Positions 7,687 to 15,151 of a DNA stretch of 34,456 bases are shown piece by piece (positions within the stretch are counted from its first letter, which is position 1; every line of letters begins with the position of its first letter). The notes below the pieces were generated by a model, which saw only the letters and a program-made list of their open reading frames with translations, was not told the DNA's origin and searched no databases. The translations under genes and the position numbers were made by a program. The DNA is from JAHJDO01 sp964437505 (lineage in GTDB: Bacteria > JAHJDO01). The stretch is taken from positions 1 through 34,456 of the forward strand of contig CAYTGU010000016.1 of the NCBI GenBank assembly GCA_964437505.1, in the 5' to 3' direction.

Positions 7687-9256
7687 TGTTTTTTTTATTT
7701 ATAGATTTCACAATAGGCCTCATCATCTTTAACGGCAATTTTAACAATCGCTGAAACAGTCTTACAGTCACATCTTCCAGTAATTCGTACGGGACGGCTG
7801 TTACCTTTAAGTATCCGCCTTTACCGCTTTTTAGTCTGACATAAAAGGCAAATAAGTTCTCCTTCTCTCCCGTTACAATATAACCTACAATCGGTATTTT
7901 ATTCAATACATCATCAACAATTTGAAAAAGCTTGACTCCAAAAACCATATCCGTGGACTCTTTAACCAGATTAATATTGCCCTCGCCTGAAATTCTCATT
8001 CTTTCGCCGTCAACACATAGACTTTCTACATTAATTATTCCAGAGTCTATTACGGTTTTAGCTACGACTGTATTATATTTTATCCCATCCTTATCCATTT
8101 TGGGCAGTCTTAATTTTATTACATCATACATATTAATAAGAGTGAACATTCTAACCAATACATGTTGTTCAGTGAAAGATCCGTTATTTAATGTTATATC
8201 CAAATTCCCGTTCAGGTTCTTTATTATTTTATTTATTGAGTTGCCAGAGCTTCTTATATTGCCTTCACAGTCCAGTGCTCCACTAAATGTAAGATTTTCA
8301 ATGCCAAACTTCGAAGCCAGTTTCTCTATATCAACACCCGATGTCTTGTGATTTAGATCAAATTCTATTCCCCTTTGTAAATCAAACCCAACTTTTCCAA
8401 AAATCTCAGTCTTCCCGTCTGCTAGTTTTAATTCCACCCCGTGGATATATAATGCCCTGTCTTTTATATAGAGCGGAAGATGCGGCGCAATGATTTTTAT
8501 GTCATCATATATGCCCTTTTCTATCTCAAGACTTGTAATGTTATTCTTCAAGATAACTTTACCTGTAAAATCAATAGGGGTGGTAGGCGATGAAAGTCTG
8601 ATAGAGGATTCAATCTCCATATCCGCAATCCTGAGCGATTCAGGTATATGTATTGCTTTGCCTGAAACCGAGAATTTTGTGCGATTTTCTCCAGAGAGAA
8701 CATACCCCTTTAAAAAAAAGGGGAAAGGTCGTGTCAGCGAAAAATCATTCAATGCCAGATAAATGTTTTTTATTGACAATTTTGACGGAATATTACAACG
8801 TTGATAATTAGCAGTTCCGCGCCGGAGTTCTATTCTTTTGAATACATAGTTCCACTTTTTGGACGAAGGCACTTTTTTTGGGACGACTTTCTGTGTCTTC
8901 AGTCTGCGGGAAATAGTTGAGACTATATTAACATTTGGTCCTGTGATAATAATTTCTTCACAAACAAGTTTTTTATTAAACAGAGATTTTAGTTTTACTC
9001 TAACGAGAATCGTTTTTATTTTTGCGCTCCCATGCAGCCTGTTTTGGATTAACAGGCTGACATTGTTGAACCTGATATTTGCAGAGTGAAGATTAAATCC
9101 TACCTGTACTCTCTCAACATGAACTCTATTTTGCGAAACCTTATTAACAGCTCTCTTAATGCATAGGCTTCCGATTACTTCAATCAGTCTGTAACACATA
9201 AATAGGCTAATGAAGATAAAAAATACAATATAAAGAGATTTCTTGAATTTGGTCAT
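7667..9256 (-). CDS. AsmA-like membrane-anchored protein
   Basis: From the preferred ATG the protein is 529 aa. One N-terminal membrane anchor (SLYIVFFIFISLFMCYRLI, residues 6-24) is followed by a large beta-rich region of repeated short strands. The C-terminal part, with LVRMFTLINMYD, VDGERMRISGEGNI and IPIVGYIVTGEKENL, resembles the conserved end of AsmA/YhdP proteins (AsmA_2). Such proteins sit in the inner membrane, span the periplasm and are linked to phospholipid transport to the outer membrane. The start at 9256 is preferred over 9328 because it has an AGGA upstream and avoids overlapping the relE-like gene. The family call rests on fold-level resemblance, so the exact subfamily is uncertain. 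Confidence 0.7.
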   Translation of the reverse strand: MTKFKKSLYIVFFIFISLFMCYRLIEVIGSLCIKRAVNKVSQNRVHVERVQVGFNLHSANIRFNNVSLLIQNRLHGSAKIKTILVRVKLKSLFNKKLVCEEIIITGPNVNIVSTISRRLKTQKVVPKKVPSSKKWNYVFKRIELRRGTANYQRCNIPSKLSIKNIYLALNDFSLTRPFPFFLKGYVLSGENRTKFSVSGKAIHIPESLRIADMEIESSIRLSSPTTPIDFTGKVILKNNITSLEIEKGIYDDIKIIAPHLPLYIKDRALYIHGVELKLADGKTEIFGKVGFDLQRGIEFDLNHKTSGVDIEKLASKFGIENLTFSGALDCEGNIRSSGNSINKIIKNLNGNLDITLNNGSFTEQHVLVRMFTLINMYDVIKLRLPKMDKDGIKYNTVVAKTVIDSGIINVESLCVDGERMRISGEGNINLVKESTDMVFGVKLFQIVDDVLNKIPIVGYIVTGEKENLFAFYVRLKSGKGGYLKVTAVPYELLEDVTVRLFQRLLKLPLKMMRPIVKSINKKNNAKNKR

Positions 9257-9290
9257 TTTGAATTTTTTCCTAACTTGATGTATAGGAATT

Positions 9291-9563
9291 TCATGGGAAT
9301 ATTCTGTATATATCTCTACGATGCGCAATACGTTGACAAATCAACAATTTTTGAGATCTATCTATCGTAATGCCTATCCTGTATTTTCCAATGCGTATCT
9401 TATATTTATCATGATAGCCTGTCATATGTTCAAGATAGCCAAGATTAAACGGGTCAGAAGACGGCAGGTCCTCAAAGCTTATCTTTTCAGCTTTAATTCG
9501 TATTTCATTAGGAAGATTAGAGAGCTCTTTGAGAAAACGTTTTGTGTATTCGATTTTCCACAT
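9291..9563 (-). CDS. RelE/ParE family toxin
   Basis: A 90-aa protein with the RelE-fold pattern: IEYTKRFLKELSNLP at the N-terminus, a helical pair, then the beta-sheet segment YHDKYKIRIGKYRIGITI and a C-terminal IAHRRDIYRIFP. The R-x-G-x-YR core and the terminal HRRDIY are typical of RelE/mRNA-interferase toxins that cut ribosome-bound mRNA. It begins one base after the stop of the small upstream gene, in the usual antitoxin-toxin order. It is followed 34 bases later by the AsmA-like gene, which may receive read-through. Toxic activity is inferred from the family. Confidence 0.87.
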   Translation of the reverse strand: MWKIEYTKRFLKELSNLPNEIRIKAEKISFEDLPSSDPFNLGYLEHMTGYHDKYKIRIGKYRIGITIDRSQKLLICQRIAHRRDIYRIFP

Positions 9564-9564
9564 T

Positions 9565-9759
9565 CTATTTTAACGATTGATAATATTCCCTTGCTTCTTT
9601 TCCCGAAAATCGTTTGTCACCATTTGCTTCATTCATTAGTTTTGCCAACCCATAATTTTCTATTACCTCTTCCATATGCTCAAATTCCTTGATAGGTATT
9701 TGAATTGCAGTCGGTTTTTTACTTTCATCAAGGACAATATTTTTATGAATTTTTAACAT
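9565..9759 (-). CDS. Type II antitoxin, partner of the RelE-like toxin
   Basis: A 64-aa protein starting MLKIHKNIVLDESKKP, with IPIKEFEHMEEVIENYGLAKLM and a short acidic-basic tail. The pattern N-terminal strand, PIKEFE helix, then ENYGLAKLM is the common small antitoxin found next to RelE-type toxins in many bacteria. The ATG at 9759 has AGGAG about 9 bases upstream and is preferred over the in-frame start at 9819, which would add 20 Lys/Arg-rich residues and run into the promoter. The stop lies one base before the toxin ATG. It probably neutralises the toxin and represses the operon through the palindrome at 9786-9800. Confidence 0.82.
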   Translation of the reverse strand: MLKIHKNIVLDESKKPTAIQIPIKEFEHMEEVIENYGLAKLMNEANGDKRFSGKEAREYYQSLK

Positions 9760-9785
9760 CTTTCGTCTCTCCTTTTTTCTCTGTA

Positions 9786-9819
9786 TAGTTATTATAACTA
9801 TTGATTCATTAAATAGCAA
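9786..9819 (-). promoter_or_regulatory. Toxin-antitoxin promoter with operator-like palindrome
   Basis: On the minus strand a -35 TTGCTA (9814-9819), a 17-base spacer and a -10 TATAAT (9791-9796) precede the antitoxin ATG. A perfect palindrome TAGTTAT-T-ATAACTA (9786-9800) covers the -10. That is where an autorepressing antitoxin or toxin-antitoxin complex would be expected to bind. Confidence 0.7.
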
Positions 9820-9837
9820 AATATTTTCACCCTAAAA

Positions 9838-9943
9838 ATCCTCTGTCATTGCGAAGGATAAAATCCTGAAACCCCAAACGCTTTCGGGGTCATTTCCCGA
9901 TTTAATTTGGGAATCTATGTAGGGAACAGGCATGCCTGTTCCT
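9838..9943. repeat. Composite intergenic repeat with hairpins
   Basis: The stretch after the cyclase-like gene holds a GTCATTGCGAAGGAT motif (from 9845), a loose inverted repeat TTCCC/GGGAA (around 9894-9912) and a perfect 20-base palindrome with arms GGAACAGGCA/TGCCTGTTCC at 9923-9942, followed by TTTTGCTTT. The first motif recurs in the opposite orientation at 14273-14295. Conceptual translation gives GFRILSFAMTEDF-like strings, typical of spurious reading through intergenic repeats. It looks like a short dispersed element; I see no transposase. Confidence 0.6.
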
Positions 9944-10045
9944 TTTGCTTTATTGTCAGGAGAGAATGGAAAAGAATTGATTAGTGAAACAATTAAGTAT
10001 TGTATCGGCCGAATGCGTGTAAATTCTTGATGTGATTGTTGCTTT

Positions 10046-11035
10046 TTATACTGGCTCATGAATAGCAACATTTATTAGTTCCTTAACGGCATGAGACAGT
10101 TGTGAGTTTTCCGCCCGCTCAAGAACTGAACAAATATTACCCCACTTTGGTGACAATAGAGCGACCAGAAGAAAGGTTAAAACTGATTTTTCCTTCTGAA
10201 ATGCAAAGGCCTCTCTTGATAATAAAATCATTTCTAAAAAGCCGAGCCATACAGATTCATGGGGATATTTGATTAGTGTGCCTTGAACTAAAGACTGTAG
10301 TAATTTTCGGTCATCTGCACATGGCTCAAGTAATGAGGCGTATGAGAGCATACAGATACGTAATGTTTCTGCATAGTGTAAGCTTACACTTTTGGGTTTT
10401 TTATAATTTTTGTTGAATAACTCAGCGGCAATATTGATCAGATTGGTAGTTTCTTTCTTTGATTCAGGATATTCTTTTGCCAAGTCTCTTGCCCAAAGAA
10501 TATCTCGATATTTATATTTCAAAAATAACTTACTTGGTTTTACACTTGGCTGATCGTAACAAATTGACTCAATGTCATGATTCCAAAAATGAGATAATTC
10601 TTCATGCTCATTCGCAGATAGTAGCAACCTTTGACCCTTAACTAGACTTTCCATTTTAGCTGCGTGAGTTAATGCAGGACTGATAATAAAGTTTTTTATT
10701 ACATTTGGTGCTTGTCGACGTTTCTGCGTAATTACACAGCCTCTAGCTATGCCACCTCTGCAAAGCATTATTAATCCTTTTTTGCAATATTTCAATGCGC
10801 TTCGGTATAAACAGCACATATAATTCACCACGCTTGAAATATCATTGCCTTGTAAGAGCAGAGAATCAGAGAACAAAAAAAGTTCAAGATCTTTATAACC
10901 TTTACTTATTTTAGTACGTTGAGAAAGATTGTAAAAATCGTCTAGCAACTGCTTAGCTTGCTTTAAATCACTAACTACAAACTCGGAAAACCCTAAAAGG
11001 TCTGCATAAGCTACTACTTTCTGATTTTTATTCAT
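10046..11035 (-). CDS. Nucleotide-cyclase-like (class III fold) protein, function unknown
   Basis: A 329-aa soluble protein. Residues 7-100 carry three motifs in the order seen in class III nucleotidyl cyclases: VVAYADLLGFSEF (D12), LFLFSDSLLL (D57) and CRGGIARG (R93-G99). The two Asp would be the metal ligands. The rest is helical with no recognised domain, no signal peptide and no membrane span. It stands alone, between the repeat region and a secreted protein, and its Shine-Dalgarno is weak. It may be an active cyclase, a degenerate one or a structural relative. Related stand-alone proteins occur in accessory and defence-like settings, but no effector gene is adjacent here. The motif match is clear, the function is not. 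Confidence 0.6.
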   Translation of the reverse strand: MNKNQKVVAYADLLGFSEFVVSDLKQAKQLLDDFYNLSQRTKISKGYKDLELFLFSDSLLLQGNDISSVVNYMCCLYRSALKYCKKGLIMLCRGGIARGCVITQKRRQAPNVIKNFIISPALTHAAKMESLVKGQRLLLSANEHEELSHFWNHDIESICYDQPSVKPSKLFLKYKYRDILWARDLAKEYPESKKETTNLINIAAELFNKNYKKPKSVSLHYAETLRICMLSYASLLEPCADDRKLLQSLVQGTLIKYPHESVWLGFLEMILLSREAFAFQKEKSVLTFLLVALLSPKWGNICSVLERAENSQLSHAVKELINVAIHEPV

Positions 11036-11133
11036 GTTTCATCGTTTCTGCACAGCTAATGACTAATATGCAAATTTCGTATTTCGAAGTCATCTTATAA
11101 TATTTTGAAATTAGCATTTTTCTTTCATATCTG

Positions 11134-12759
11134 TCACTTAAACTCAACAATTTTTAATTCTTTTCCCCACAAAATCTCGAAAGTTGGCTTGTCCCCACCT
11201 TGCTTAAAATCCCCTAGTTTAAATGTTGTAAGAAAACTTATAGCATCTGTTATATTATGAAAATCTGTCTCTAAAATCTCATGTTCTTCTTCGCCTGTAT
11301 TTTCATTATAATGTTTTTTAACTTCAACAAATATTGGTTCTAACTTTTCCCTACATTCAAAATGGATAACTCTACTTTTTTCTTCAAACATATTTACAAA
11401 CTGTATAAATCCTCTAATACCTAATATTGTAGCATTGCCAAAATTAAAGAACTCTAAACGTATGTTAGGATCGTCAAGAATATCACTGCTTGTACGCTGT
11501 ATCCCGATAACTACTTTTCCATAATTCACAAATATATTAGATGTTTCTCCATATTTTAGATAATTTTTTAAAGAATCTTTTTTTGTTGGTCCGGCTATGC
11601 CACCAAAAATAATATCAAGCAAGCCTGCAGAAGAATCATCCTGTTTGTGTATCTCTAAATATTCTTGAACCATTGCCTTTATGTCATGTGTAAATTCTTT
11701 TTTTGTATCTAAAACATAACTCTTTACTTCCCTTTTTCTAGTTTTATTCTGAATTGGTCTTTGTTTTACTTTTCTTTTGCCTGGTTCTGCACTGGCAATG
11801 TAAGCTTCTTGCCTTCTCTTATCTTCTATATCTTCTATTTTCTCATCTTCTTCTCTTTTCTTATCCACCTCATCTGCTTTTGCAAGTATTTCTTTATATA
11901 AAACTTCATCGTAGTCTTTAAACACTTCCGCCAACTCTATATATTTTGCTTTTGCCACTCCGTATTTTCTTAACTTAACCAATTCTTTTGCAAGGCTTAT
12001 ATATCTATTTTTAATGCTCTCAAGCGCAGATTTAGCATATTCCTTATCATAAGATCCCCCTGTTCTCTCGCTATGATAGGGAGTGTTAAGTATTCTCTCA
12101 CATATAACAACAGCTTTTTTATTTGCTTTCCCCGTTTTTTCATCGTATTTATTACAAGATTTTGCTACTTCCAATAGAGAAGTTTTGGGAGATTTATAGA
12201 GAATTGGTAAAACATCTTTAAGTATCCATTTTGACATTTCTCTGCCTGCTTCTTTCGCTGATGTATTATTTCTATCAACATATTTTTCACCTATGATTTT
12301 TCCAGTGGAAACATTCATCACAGTAAACTTCCATGTAACATTATTTCCCATGGCTACATAGAAAATATCATCTATTTCTCTTAGTAAAGCAAATAGCAAT
12401 ATGTCATCATTATGGTCATAATACATAAAGCTTGGGTATAACTCAGCCACGGAGAGTAGATTCTTAAATCCTTTAACATATTCGTGCGTGTCATTATGAG
12501 TATTATACGCTTTATACTTGCCCCATCTCATTGTATTTATTCCTGCAATAAAAACAGCACCAGCGTTATTACTCCCTCGCCAATATATTTCATTGATACC
12601 CGTTACAAAAAGAATTCTCCTAGTATGCCTATTTACAGGTAGCAATTGATTGTCATACATTTCTTTAGTATATTTTTGTTTAGCAAAAACATCTCCATGC
12701 AACATAGTTATGCATATTGTCATACACAGAATTGAGATAAAACATTTGTGTAATTTCAT
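11134..12759 (-). CDS. Secreted protein of unknown function
   Basis: A 541-aa protein with an N-terminal signal peptide (basic MKLHK, hydrophobic core FISILCMTICITML, probable cleavage after VFA near residue 26). The mature part has a mixed region with TGINEIYWRGSN and WKFTVMNVSTGKIIGEKYVD (to about residue 190). A helical stretch resembling a single tetratricopeptide-type pair follows (ELVKLRKYGVAKAKYIELAEVF). Next comes a highly charged Lys/Glu-rich linker (about 300-350) and a C-terminal beta-rich domain with GLLDIIFGGIAG and VNYGKVVIGIQRT. I do not recognise a family. AGAGGAG sits about 9 bases before the ATG. It probably acts in the periplasm or is exported. Confidence 0.75.
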   Translation of the reverse strand: MKLHKCFISILCMTICITMLHGDVFAKQKYTKEMYDNQLLPVNRHTRRILFVTGINEIYWRGSNNAGAVFIAGINTMRWGKYKAYNTHNDTHEYVKGFKNLLSVAELYPSFMYYDHNDDILLFALLREIDDIFYVAMGNNVTWKFTVMNVSTGKIIGEKYVDRNNTSAKEAGREMSKWILKDVLPILYKSPKTSLLEVAKSCNKYDEKTGKANKKAVVICERILNTPYHSERTGGSYDKEYAKSALESIKNRYISLAKELVKLRKYGVAKAKYIELAEVFKDYDEVLYKEILAKADEVDKKREEDEKIEDIEDKRRQEAYIASAEPGKRKVKQRPIQNKTRKREVKSYVLDTKKEFTHDIKAMVQEYLEIHKQDDSSAGLLDIIFGGIAGPTKKDSLKNYLKYGETSNIFVNYGKVVIGIQRTSSDILDDPNIRLEFFNFGNATILGIRGFIQFVNMFEEKSRVIHFECREKLEPIFVEVKKHYNENTGEEEHEILETDFHNITDAISFLTTFKLGDFKQGGDKPTFEILWGKELKIVEFK

Positions 12760-12991
12760 CTACTGACTCCTCTTTTATTATTAACTCTCCAATAGAGCAA
12801 TACAACACAAGATACATCTAGGTCTTTAAAAACATCTTATAAAGATGTTATCCATATTGAAGGATTTAGGTCAACTACTTTAGGGTAACTTTGTATTTTG
12901 AAATTATCTTGCAATATCATAAAACCCAAATCGCACATTAGGATGAATCCCTATTTCCCCCATATTCTTAATTTTCAGTGTAGATTAATTG
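12760..12991. other. Non-coding stretch with one inverted repeat
   Basis: These 232 bases upstream of the secreted-protein gene hold its Shine-Dalgarno and a perfect inverted repeat AACATCTT-ATA-AAGATGTT at 12831-12849. No T-run follows, so it could be an operator rather than a terminator. I see no other gene or RNA here. Confidence 0.4.
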
Positions 12992-13171
12992 TTATAATGA
13001 GGGGTTGTCTTTATGCCCTGCATGAAATGATATTTCTCCAATTTTAACATTAGAAAAATCATCAATTATATCAATCTTACCAATTTTCAATGCCTCCTCA
13101 ATGTCGCCTAAATCCGATTTAAGCAATTCAATAAGTATAGACATTTTGATAGTTATTGTCTTTCTTTCCAT
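12992..13171 (-). CDS. Possible small hypothetical protein
   Basis: A 59-aa reading frame (from ATG 13171; an ATG at 13177 is also possible) beginning MERKTITIKMSILIELLK and continuing with alternating acidic and basic residues (DLGDIEEALKIGKIDIIDDF). Composition is protein-like and an AGGATGAGG sequence precedes the start closely. It lies between the secreted-protein gene and the TPM gene on the same strand, 43 bases after the TPM stop. No family is recognised, and it may be spurious. Confidence 0.35.
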   Translation of the reverse strand: MERKTITIKMSILIELLKSDLGDIEEALKIGKIDIIDDFSNVKIGEISFHAGHKDNPSL

Positions 13172-13214
13172 CCTCATCCTTTAATCGAATTATAAAAAGT
13201 TTTTTCACAATTCA

Positions 13215-13925
13215 CTAGTATTCCTTAGCAATACACGTCGCTATTGCAGACACAGCATTTACGAATCCCTTTCCAAACTGACCTGCTTTAAAGTTTGGCG
13301 CCATCTGTTTTCGAATAATCTCTTCACAGAGTTTATCAGAAAGAGCTCCCTCTATCCCATAGCCAACCTCTATACCAATCTTTCTCTCCTTTATTGCAAG
13401 AACTATTAACACTCCGTTATCCTTTTCCTTCTTACCTATCTTCCACTTTTTAAAAAGACCATTCTTATAAATGTTGATCTCAACGCCTTCAATACTAGGA
13501 ACTGTAACAATCACTACTTCTGCGGAAGTTTTTCTTTCAAGTTCAGTAAGTATATTAGTTATTCTTAATCTCTCACTACTACTAATAACACTTGCAAAGT
13601 CATTTATATAACCAGGAAGGCGAACAGGATATCTATCTTTTGCTTCACTCGCATCTTTTGCTTCACTTTCTTGTGAAATAATGCCTTTTTCAAGCAGTTT
13701 TTTAACAAGAGTTTCTTTTCTTATCATTAATTTATCTAGAAAGTTAGCATTGTTATATCTTTTAATTATAGCGTCTATATCTTTCTGGAAGATAAATGTA
13801 TTGCTAAATGTTAAATTATCTTTGGGGAAGACTTTTCCATGTTCTGGGATATAATGGAAAGGCAAAGTTATCAGCAAAATTATACCAACAATTATTATAA
13901 GATTTCTGTTTCGTGCTGATTTCAT
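13215..13925 (-). CDS. TPM-domain protein with N-terminal membrane anchor
   Basis: A 236-aa protein. Residues about 8-26 form a membrane anchor or uncleaved signal (LIIIVGIILLITLPF). A linker follows, and residues about 98-230 are a TPM domain (YgcG family), recognisable by PGYINDFASVISS, EVVIVTVPSIEG, KKWKIGKKEKDNGVLIVLAI and KIGIEVGYGIEGALSD. TPM domains are extracytoplasmic; some are acid phosphatases and others act in photosystem repair. This one lacks the C-terminal transmembrane and Gly-rich tail seen in many homologues. It has a near-consensus promoter (13985-14014) with an inverted repeat in the spacer and faces away from a small XRE regulator gene, suggesting specific control. Confidence 0.85.
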   Translation of the reverse strand: MKSARNRNLIIIVGIILLITLPFHYIPEHGKVFPKDNLTFSNTFIFQKDIDAIIKRYNNANFLDKLMIRKETLVKKLLEKGIISQESEAKDASEAKDRYPVRLPGYINDFASVISSSERLRITNILTELERKTSAEVVIVTVPSIEGVEINIYKNGLFKKWKIGKKEKDNGVLIVLAIKERKIGIEVGYGIEGALSDKLCEEIIRKQMAPNFKAGQFGKGFVNAVSAIATCIAKEY

Positions 13926-13984
13926 TCTTTCTTTTCTAATTTGTCTTTTCTCATCTTAATTTACATATTTTAACATTTATACAT

Positions 13985-14014
13985 ATTATACACACCGCAC
14001 CCATACGGTGTCAA
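13985..14014 (-). promoter_or_regulatory. Strong promoter of the TPM gene with operator-like inverted repeat
   Basis: On the minus strand TTGACA (14009-14014), an 18-base spacer and TATAAT (13985-13990) form a perfect-hexamer sigma-70-type promoter 60 bases before the TPM start. The spacer and -35 contain the inverted repeat ACACCG-N8-CGGTGT (13992-14011). The divergent gene at 14045 encodes an XRE regulator, so a bound repressor would block the TPM promoter and perhaps the regulator's own. Confidence 0.7.
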
Positions 14015-14044
14015 TAAGGAATATTTGTATGTAATATAAAAATT

Positions 14045-14263
14045 ATGGAAGCCGAAAGTATTGCTTTGAAACTGGCTGGAAGAATACGGAATTTAAGACA
14101 GGAATATAATTATACACAGCAAAAGCTGTCTGAAATGGCAGATATTGACTATAAACATATTCAGCTCCTAGAAAGCAAAAAACCTCCCTATGTAAAATTA
14201 GATACACTAGAAAAACTCGCCAAAGCATTCAATATAACGCCCTCAAAATTATTAAAGTTTTAG
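14045..14263 (+). CDS. Small XRE-family helix-turn-helix regulator
   Basis: A 72-aa protein consisting of one Cro/C1-type helix-turn-helix: LAGRIRNLRQEYNYTQQKLSEMADIDY, then HIQLLESKKPPYVKLDTLEKLAKAFNITPSKLL. The length covers just the DNA-binding domain. No Shine-Dalgarno is seen at normal spacing; AAGGA lies about 24 bases upstream. A possible -10 TAATAT (14032-14037) would place the transcript start at the ATG, so translation may be leaderless. It is divergent from the TPM gene and probably acts on the inverted repeat between them. It is the only plus-strand gene between 318 and 25855. Confidence 0.85.
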   Translation: MEAESIALKLAGRIRNLRQEYNYTQQKLSEMADIDYKHIQLLESKKPPYVKLDTLEKLAKAFNITPSKLLKF

Positions 14264-14272
14264 GATTGTCTT

Positions 14273-14327
14273 CAGATTCCATCCTTCGCAGTGACGTAAC
14301 CCATTAAGGGCACAAAATATTGTGCCC
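14273..14327. repeat. Dispersed repeat copy plus palindrome
   Basis: Bases 14273-14295, read on the minus strand, give GTCACTGCGAAGGAT followed by GGAATCTG. This nearly matches the motif at 9845-9868 in the opposite orientation. A hairpin with arms GGGCACAA/TTGTGCCC and a 4-base loop follows at 14308-14327. Both look like small intergenic repeats without coding capacity. Confidence 0.55.
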
Positions 14328-14382
14328 CTACTTAGAATATTAATACCTGTTGGGGGGATACTCCTGATATCTTAATGTAATT

Positions 14383-14405
14383 TGCCAGACAGCGTCTGGC
14401 ATTTT
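14383..14405. terminator. Bidirectional hairpin terminator
   Basis: The hairpin TGCCAGAC-AGC-GTCTGGCA (14383-14401) is followed by TTTT on the plus strand. It lies after the XRE gene on that strand and directly after the stop of the convergent deacetylase gene on the other, so it may serve both. The stem is GC-rich and 8 bp; the minus-strand side has no clear T-run. Confidence 0.6.
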
Positions 14406-15124
14406 CATTTATTTATATACTTAAGGGTAATAGAAAAAATAAACTTTAAGATATTTGTGTTTTTCTTTACAGGTATTCTTCTCAGCTCGAATATGGTCTC
14501 AGGTGTATGATTTATGCCTCTTTTTGTTGTACATGCTCCTTTGTACCCGGCTTGAGCAGTAAAATTCCTTATATTTTCATTGTAATCACCGTATGGATAG
14601 CAAAAGTATTTTACCGGCTGGGACAGATTCTCTTCAATAATTTGTTTTGATTTTGTTATTTCGTCCCATGCCTCCTCATCTGTTAACTTAGCCATACGTT
14701 TGTGAGTACATGAATGAGACCCAAAACTAAATCCAAATGCCTGCATCTTCTTTGCATCCTCCCATGACATAAATTTCTCAGGAACCTTTTCTTTGCTTTC
14801 ATCAAAAGCCATAGTTTTGCCAACTGCATCTGTCGTTAAGAAAACCGTACCTGTAAATCCCAGATTTTTCATAATGGGAAATGCATATGTATAATTATCA
14901 AGATAGCCGTCATCAAAGGTTATTACAACAGGCCTCTGGGGAAATTTCTTTTCTCTCCTGGTGCTTGCAACAACATCATCAATAGAAACGGGCATATAAT
15001 TCCATTTCTTGAGAAAATTCATCTGCTTTTCAAAATCTTTTGGTGTTACATACAAACACTGTTCCGTAGATTCAGGGTTCGGATAATTAATTTTATGATA
15101 GAAAAGAATTGGTATTCTGCTCAT
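14405..15124 (-). CDS. Polysaccharide deacetylase (NodB/CE4 family)
   Basis: A 239-aa CE4 enzyme. The catalytic base and metal Asp are in ITFDDGY (D71, D72) and the two metal His in SHSCTH (H137, H141); CYPYGDYN follows as the third motif. The start MSRIPILFYHKI is the usual opening of the short forms acting on surface polysaccharides. It should remove N- or O-acetyl groups from a glycan. No signal peptide is visible, so a lipid-linked precursor in the cytoplasm is as likely a substrate as peptidoglycan. GGAGG lies about 9 bases before the ATG. It is the last gene of the minus-strand polysaccharide run, 27 bases after a glycosyltransferase, and is followed by a hairpin terminator. Confidence 0.9.
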   Translation of the reverse strand: MSRIPILFYHKINYPNPESTEQCLYVTPKDFEKQMNFLKKWNYMPVSIDDVVASTRREKKFPQRPVVITFDDGYLDNYTYAFPIMKNLGFTGTVFLTTDAVGKTMAFDESKEKVPEKFMSWEDAKKMQAFGFSFGSHSCTHKRMAKLTDEEAWDEITKSKQIIEENLSQPVKYFCYPYGDYNENIRNFTAQAGYKGACTTKRGINHTPETIFELRRIPVKKNTNILKFIFSITLKYINK

Positions 15125-15151
15125 AGACTATTCCTCCGCGCTATTTTTATT

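Noticed and set aside
9257..9328. Longer N-terminus of the AsmA-like protein
   Set aside because: The added residues run into the relE-like gene and precede the membrane anchor without sense; ATG 9256 is better placed.
9832..10071. 79-codon minus-strand reading frame
   Set aside because: It lies mostly in repeat DNA, has no ribosome-binding site, and its translation has the typical look of a read-through intergenic repeat.
14043..14228. 61-codon minus-strand frame opposite the small XRE gene
   Set aside because: It is antisense to a clear helix-turn-helix gene and resembles no protein.
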